Shown one piece after another: positions 6,816-10,299 of a DNA stretch of 10,299 nt. The DNA comes from Bacillota bacterium (GTDB lineage Bacteria; Bacillota_A; Clostridia; Tissierellales; Peptoniphilaceae). Made by a program: the position numbers and the translations under genes. Below the pieces are notes generated by a model. That model did no database searches and was not told the DNA's origin. It saw only the letters and a list, made by a program, of their open reading frames with translations. Location: NCBI GenBank assembly GCA_023418535.1, contig JAEZZN010000021.1:1-10299 (forward strand), written 5' to 3'. How positions within the stretch are numbered: position 1 is the first letter of the stretch; each line of letters starts with the position of its first letter.

Positions 6816-8624
6816 ATGGAAGATAACATTATAAAAGTTACATTACTTTGTACAAGTGATGTGCATGGCTTTTATATTCCGTGGGATTATTCAAAAGATG
6901 AAGAGGTTCCGCTCGGCGGACTGAGTAGAATCAGTACTATTGTAAAGAATATAAGAAAAGAAAATCCCCATACTGTCTTAATAGACAATGGGGATTTAAT
7001 TCAAGGAAATAGTGCGGAATTCTTTTTATTAGATGATAAATATCCAGGAATTGAAGCTATAAATGAGATGGATTATGAAATATATAATATGGGGAATCAT
7101 GAGTTCAATTTTGGAATGGATCATTTAATTCATGTTGTAAGTCAATTTAGAGGGGTTTCTATGATGGGAAATCTCTATCGTAAAAAAAATAAGATGCGAT
7201 TTATGAATGGTGTTTATTACAAGAATATAGATGGTATAAGGATTGGGTTCATTAGCTTAAACACTCCTTTAGTTAGAACTTTTGAAGCTAAAAGAGGGAA
7301 TCTAAAAAACTTTGATGTTACCGATGCAGAATATGAACTGAAATTGCTTCTTAAAGATGTAGGAGAAGTGGATGCTTTAATTGGACTTTTCCATATGGGA
7401 GATTTCAATGAAAATGATATACCATTTACTGGCGTTGCAGATTTGTTAACTAAAGTTGAAGGTGCAGAAAAGATAGATGCAGTATTTGGTGGTCATATGC
7501 ATCAGTTTGTTAATACAAAGATCAACAATACGTATTTTTTAGAACCGGGAGCATTTGGTAGAGGGCTTGGAAGGTACGATTTATATTTTGATAAAAATAA
7601 AAATCTTATTAAAATTGAACCATCAATAATTAAAATTGATTCATCTATTGAAAGAGATAAACAAATAGAGGATTTACTTAAAGATTATCATAAAGAATTG
7701 CGAGACTATATAAATGAGCCTGTAGGTTATTTAACTTCACCTTTATATGAAAAAGATCAAATAAAAGGAATAAGTCAGACGAGAATTGCTGATACTAAAA
7801 TTACAAATTTTTTCACAGATGTATTACATAATTACTCAACAGGAGATGTAGTAGCATTACATTTTGATAATTTTTGGCCAGAAATTAATGATATTGTTGT
7901 AAGACGTAAAGATATATTCAATGCATATCGTTATGCAGGTGGAGAGATTACAGACTATGAAATAACAGGCGAAGATTTGTGGAAATATATGGAATGGTCT
8001 GCAGCTTTTTATAATCAAGCAAAACGAGGAGATATAAATATTTCTTTTAATCCTAAAAGAACATCTTCAAAATATTCAACTCTTGATTTATTCGGGAATA
8101 TTAAATATGAAATTGATATAACAAGAGAAGAAGGGTCACGAATCCAAAATGTTAGATATATGGATGGAACTCCAATTAATTTAAGAGACGATATTACAAT
8201 AGGTATGAATAAATATAGAATGGATTTTCTTACATCTGTAAATGGTCCGCTTTCTGGGAAAAAATTTGATTTTGTATGGTCATCAATTAAAGCAAAGGAA
8301 TTAAATGTTAAAGGAAATATACGTAATTTAGCTATAAAATATATTCAAGAGTTACCGCAGAGTACTTATACACCAAAAGATAATAAAAATTGGGAAATAA
8401 TAAGATATGATGATTACAGCGAATACATTGAAAAAGCTATAGAATTAATAAATGATGATAAGCTTTTAATGTATAAAGGAAATGATGGTCTTGTTAACAT
8501 GAATAAATCTTTAAATATTTTTGATGAGCTTGAAGAATTTCAATTAAATAGATTATCCGAGCATTATGATTTACAAGGAAAGACCGTATTGAAAGATATA
8601 TTGGATTTGATAATGAATATATAA
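6816..8624 (+). CDS. Metallophosphatase / 5'-nucleotidase family protein, cytoplasmic form
   Basis: 602 residues with the two-domain layout of UshA/CpdB-like nucleotidases. The N-terminal calcineurin-like metallophosphoesterase domain has all core motifs: D15 and H17 in TSDVHG, D60 in NGDLIQG, N94-H95 in GNHEFNFG, H193 in FHMGD, and H227/H229 in GGHMHQ, a complete dimetal site. Residues from about 315 on resemble the C-terminal 5'-nucleotidase domain that binds the nucleoside. Most relatives are secreted or wall-anchored. This one starts MEDNIIKVTLLCTSD with no signal peptide and has no C-terminal anchor, so it should act inside the cell on nucleotides or related phosphate esters; the substrate cannot be read from sequence. 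A GAGG site lies 4 bases before the ATG. It is the last gene of the operon, with a terminator 15 bases downstream. Confidence 0.88.
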   Translation: MEDNIIKVTLLCTSDVHGFYIPWDYSKDEEVPLGGLSRISTIVKNIRKENPHTVLIDNGDLIQGNSAEFFLLDDKYPGIEAINEMDYEIYNMGNHEFNFGMDHLIHVVSQFRGVSMMGNLYRKKNKMRFMNGVYYKNIDGIRIGFISLNTPLVRTFEAKRGNLKNFDVTDAEYELKLLLKDVGEVDALIGLFHMGDFNENDIPFTGVADLLTKVEGAEKIDAVFGGHMHQFVNTKINNTYFLEPGAFGRGLGRYDLYFDKNKNLIKIEPSIIKIDSSIERDKQIEDLLKDYHKELRDYINEPVGYLTSPLYEKDQIKGISQTRIADTKITNFFTDVLHNYSTGDVVALHFDNFWPEINDIVVRRKDIFNAYRYAGGEITDYEITGEDLWKYMEWSAAFYNQAKRGDINISFNPKRTSSKYSTLDLFGNIKYEIDITREEGSRIQNVRYMDGTPINLRDDITIGMNKYRMDFLTSVNGPLSGKKFDFVWSSIKAKELNVKGNIRNLAIKYIQELPQSTYTPKDNKNWEIIRYDDYSEYIEKAIELINDDKLLMYKGNDGLVNMNKSLNIFDELEEFQLNRLSEHYDLQGKTVLKDILDLIMNI

Positions 8625-8639
8625 AAATAAATTTTTAAA

Positions 8640-8670
8640 AACTGCTTGAGATATTTTCAAGCAGTTATTT
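8640..8670. terminator. Hairpin terminator ending the four-gene operon
   Basis: Perfect 10-bp stem AACTGCTTGA (8640-8649) / TCAAGCAGTT (8657-8666), loop GATATTT. The plus-strand T tail is short (ATTT). The minus-strand tail (TTTTTAAAAAT) is better, so it may work in both directions. Confidence 0.82.
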
Positions 8671-8896
8671 AAAATTTAAAATAATATTTATATAATTTGA
8701 TGATTCAAATAGGAATAAAGAATTTTTACATTTTAATTAAAAAAGTTGAAAAGATAAAAATATAGAGTTTATCTTTATTAAGCTTTGTATATTATATTTT
8801 TAAAGTTTATTTGATTTAGTATAGTAAGTAATTATTATATATAATTTATCTAAGAGGTTTAAGAGTTCATCCTAATAAAAAATTTCTAAGTTAATC
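8671..8896. other. Gene-free AT-rich region between operon and tetR
   Basis: No gene is seen on either strand. The only structure is a weak AT-only-looking hairpin, AAAGATAAA (8750-8758) / TTTATCTTT (8768-8776), followed by TTTATTA, of doubtful meaning. Confidence 0.5.
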
Positions 8897-8925
8897 TTGT
8901 AATATATTTTTATCTATGATAGAAT
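8897..8925 (+). promoter_or_regulatory. tetR promoter
   Basis: TTGTAA (8897-8902), exactly 17 bases, TAGAAT (8920-8925), with TGA before the -10 (extended -10). The operator palindrome overlaps the last two bases of the -10. Confidence 0.8.
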
Positions 8926-8936
8926 AACGTTGTTAT
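8924..8936. promoter_or_regulatory. Operator 1 of the TetR repressor
   Basis: ATAAC-GTT-GTTAT, a perfect inverted repeat overlapping the -10 and covering the likely transcription start of tetR. The same palindrome with one central change occurs at 9575-9587, ahead of the ABC gene. The simplest reading is autorepression. Confidence 0.78.
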
Positions 8937-8939
8937 GTG

Positions 8940-8946
8940 AAAGGGG
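8940..8946 (+). promoter_or_regulatory. tetR ribosome binding site that fixes the start
   Basis: AAAGGGG, 5 bases before ATG at 8952. The in-frame GTG at 8937 directly precedes this site and has no ribosome binding site of its own. Confidence 0.85.
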
Positions 8947-8951
8947 AATAT

Positions 8952-9548
8952 ATGAATAAGGAAATAGAAACGCAAGAAGCCATATTGTGTGCTGCTTGCA
9001 AAGAGTTTTTACAAAAAGGTTTTCACAATGCAACTCTTCGTCATATTGCAGCAGAGGCGGAAGTTACAACGGGTGCAATTTATTTCTTTTTCCAAAATAA
9101 GGAGGATCTTTTTATTCATATTCTTCGTCCTCTTTTTGATGATATTCAAAGAGTTTTAGAAGAACGTTTTGTTGAATATCAAAATCAAGCTAAACAAAGA
9201 AGATTTTCCACACAAGCACAAGATTTTGAAGAGGCGATGGATATTTTACAAATTATGCTTCATCACAAGGAAGCTATGCAAATTATCTTAGATAACCGCG
9301 ACCAACCTTATGTTGTGGAAAAGATGGATCAACTTGTGGAATTAGTTGAAGCTCATAGCCGAGACTTTATTGAGATTTCAGGAATCGATATTGAATCTTC
9401 TGTCTTACATTGGATTGCACACTTGCAAGTAGAAAGATTTACTTATATCTTTGAGCATTGTAAGGATTTTACAAATGCACAAAGAGAATTAAAGGCTATG
9501 GTCCAATTTATTAGAGGCGGTTTTTTCGCACTCTTAGAGAGCTCCTAA
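8952..9548 (+). CDS. TetR/AcrR-family transcriptional repressor
   Basis: 198 residues from ATG 8952, normal length for the family. The N-terminal helix-turn-helix is textbook: ATLRHIAAEAEVTTGAIYFFFQNKEDLF, residues 27-54, with recognition helix VTTGAIYFFF. The rest is an all-helical ligand and dimer domain of unknown ligand; the helix HHKEAMQIILDN and the conserved FIRGGFFAL end resemble repressors that govern ABC efflux genes. It probably represses itself and the ABC gene downstream through the shared ATAACGWTGTTAT operators. Base use differs from the resident genes: several CGT, CGC and CGA arginine codons and more GC-containing codons, which suggests acquisition by transfer. The stop codon lies in the left arm and loop of a terminator. 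The frame is intact, unlike the gene it should control. Confidence 0.92.
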   Translation: MNKEIETQEAILCAACKEFLQKGFHNATLRHIAAEAEVTTGAIYFFFQNKEDLFIHILRPLFDDIQRVLEERFVEYQNQAKQRRFSTQAQDFEEAMDILQIMLHHKEAMQIILDNRDQPYVVEKMDQLVELVEAHSRDFIEISGIDIESSVLHWIAHLQVERFTYIFEHCKDFTNAQRELKAMVQFIRGGFFALLESS

Positions 9549-9560
9549 TAAGGAGCTTTT
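9540..9560 (+). terminator. Terminator overlapping the tetR stop codon
   Basis: Stem AGCTCCT (9540-9546) / AGGAGCT (9551-9557), loop AATA, tail TTTT. The tetR stop TAA is at 9546-9548. It would partly separate tetR transcription from the ABC gene. Confidence 0.8.
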
Positions 9561-9574
9561 CAAAAACTTAATAC

Positions 9575-9587
9575 ATAACGATGTTAT
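9575..9587. promoter_or_regulatory. Operator 2 of the TetR repressor, before the ABC gene
   Basis: ATAAC-GAT-GTTAT, identical to operator 1 except one central base, ending 2 bases before the AGGAGGG ribosome binding site at 9590-9596. A clear -35/-10 pair is not visible in the short gap after the terminator; the promoter may be weak, unusual or decayed. Confidence 0.78.
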
Positions 9588-9599
9588 TTAGGAGGGATA

Positions 9600-10177
9600 A
9601 TGAAAATTAACTCGAGTACATAACTAAGAAATACAAAAATGGTGATGAATACAAGGCTGTACTTAAGATATATGTTTAAATTTACCTGGAGATGAAATCA
9701 CAGCTGTATTAGGACCTTCTGGTAGCGGGAAATCTACACTACTGTATATTATAGGCGGTCTGGAAAAGGTGTCTTCGAGTAAAATATATGCCGATAATGT
9801 AGATTTGACCGCTATTTCTGATAAAAAAATTGTCGAATACCGACGAGAAAAGGTAGGTTTTATATTTCAATTCTATAATCTCGTATCAAATCTAACGGTT
9901 AAAGAAAATGTTGAAGTATGTGCAAACTTAACGAAAAAACCTTTAAATATTGATGAAATTTTAAAGGATGTAGGTCTTTATGAACATAGAAATAAAGTTC
10001 CAAGTAAACTATCAGGAGGTCAACAACAGAGATGTTCGCTTGCTATAGCAATTGTAAAAAAAACAAAGCTTCTTCTTTGTGATGTACCAACAGTAGCACT
10101 CGATTCGCAAGCATCTTTTGAAGTATCGAAACTTTAGAAAAATTGAGACTGGTGAAGTGTTAAAAAATAGAGAATAG
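9600..10177 (+). pseudogene. Decayed ABC-transporter ATPase (MacB/LolD-like, efflux-type)
   Basis: A good AGGAGGG site precedes ATG 9600, but that frame stops after MKINSST. The gene can be followed across frames: LEYITKKYKNGDEYKAV in another frame (9611-9661), then from 9667 DICLNLPGDEITAVLGPSG in a third. One missing base near 9610 and one near 9666 would restore MKINLEYITKK... and AVLKDICLN. The last frame is open to 10137 with Walker A GPSGSGKST (9712-9738), Q-loop FIFQFYNL and signature LSGGQQQR. Walker B reads LLLCDVPTVALDS where the family has CDEPTGALDS, so the catalytic glutamate is valine. After EVSKL another missing base ends the frame. A further piece (10139-10174, KIETGEVLKNRE) resembles the C-terminus of such ATPases, so roughly 50 codons with the H-loop seem deleted. 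It cannot make a working ATPase. No permease gene is seen. Confidence 0.88.
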
Positions 10178-10299
10178 AAAGACTAACTATTAAAAGTCAA
10201 GAGGTGAAACAAAGAAAATATAAGGAATGATATTGATAAAAACTGAATAAAAATAAGCATGAAAAAGCACCCTAAAGTTTAAGATTAAAAATAGGGTTA
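10178..10299. other. Non-coding tail with half a hairpin at the window end
   Basis: No gene is seen. ACCCTA (10269-10274) and TAGGGT (10292-10297) can pair across 17 bases, and the minus strand continues with GCTTTTT after the stem, so this may be the end of a leftward gene lying beyond the window. The structure is cut by the edge. A short ATG frame at 10250 stops after seven codons. Confidence 0.4.

Noticed and set aside
8937..8951. GTG 8937 as start of the TetR gene
   Set aside because: It borders the operator and the ribosome binding site AAAGGGG, which serves ATG 8952.
9600..9623. Seven-codon leader peptide (attenuator) before the ABC gene
   Set aside because: Restoring a single base gives a normal ATPase N-terminus in continuity with the next frame, so this is the broken gene start. 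No attenuator hairpin follows.
9769..10137. Independent small protein starting at GTG 9769
   Set aside because: There is no ribosome binding site, the start lies after Walker A, and the same frame continues upstream as ATPase sequence.

Overview
The window reads as chromosome from a very AT-rich, low-GC Gram-positive anaerobe (Firmicutes/Bacillota). Arginine is written mostly as AGA, Shine-Dalgarno sites are strong (GGAGG, AAAGGAG), and groESL carries an HrcA-type CIRCE operator. The style and protein sequences suggest the Tissierellia/Peptoniphilaceae (for example Parvimonas). That genus-level guess rests on memory and was not tested.

Layout. (1) 1-860 is a gene-poor accessory stretch. It holds the tail of a small protein of a type I associate with mobile elements, a terminator, an 11-bp tandem repeat (GCGTGACGATA x2), an orphan terminator, and a degenerate array of about five 51-bp units built on TTCTGAGAA. 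(2) 861-1436 (minus) is a GNAT acetyltransferase with its own promoter and terminator, divergent from groESL. (3) 1553-3634 is the groES-groEL heat-shock operon with extended -10 promoter and CIRCE, ending in an unusually long three-tier hairpin. (4) 3696-8670 is a four-gene operon: an OmpR-type response regulator with a degenerate phosphorylation site, oligoendopeptidase F (11-bp overlap), an O6-alkylguanine-DNA alkyltransferase (1-bp gap) and a metallophosphatase/5'-nucleotidase without signal peptide (14-bp gap). A perfect 20-bp palindrome lies in the spacer of the upstream promoter candidate. (5) 8897-10177 is a TetR repressor followed by a decayed ABC-transporter ATPase. The same 13-bp palindrome, ATAACGWTGTTAT, lies at the tetR promoter and again just before the ATPase ribosome binding site. 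(6) 10178-10299 is non-coding, with half a hairpin cut by the window end.

How it fits together. groESL and the four-gene operon look like resident housekeeping DNA; no sensor kinase accompanies the regulator. The tetR/ABC pair looks like an acquired drug-efflux-type module whose repressor and operators survive while the ATPase has collapsed. At least two single-base deletions, a lost Walker B glutamate, a third frameshift and a probable loss of the H-loop region are visible. I found no wholly new defence or mobile system. The most promising loose ends are the 51-bp array, the promoter-embedded palindrome with the atypical regulator, and the shared TetR operator.
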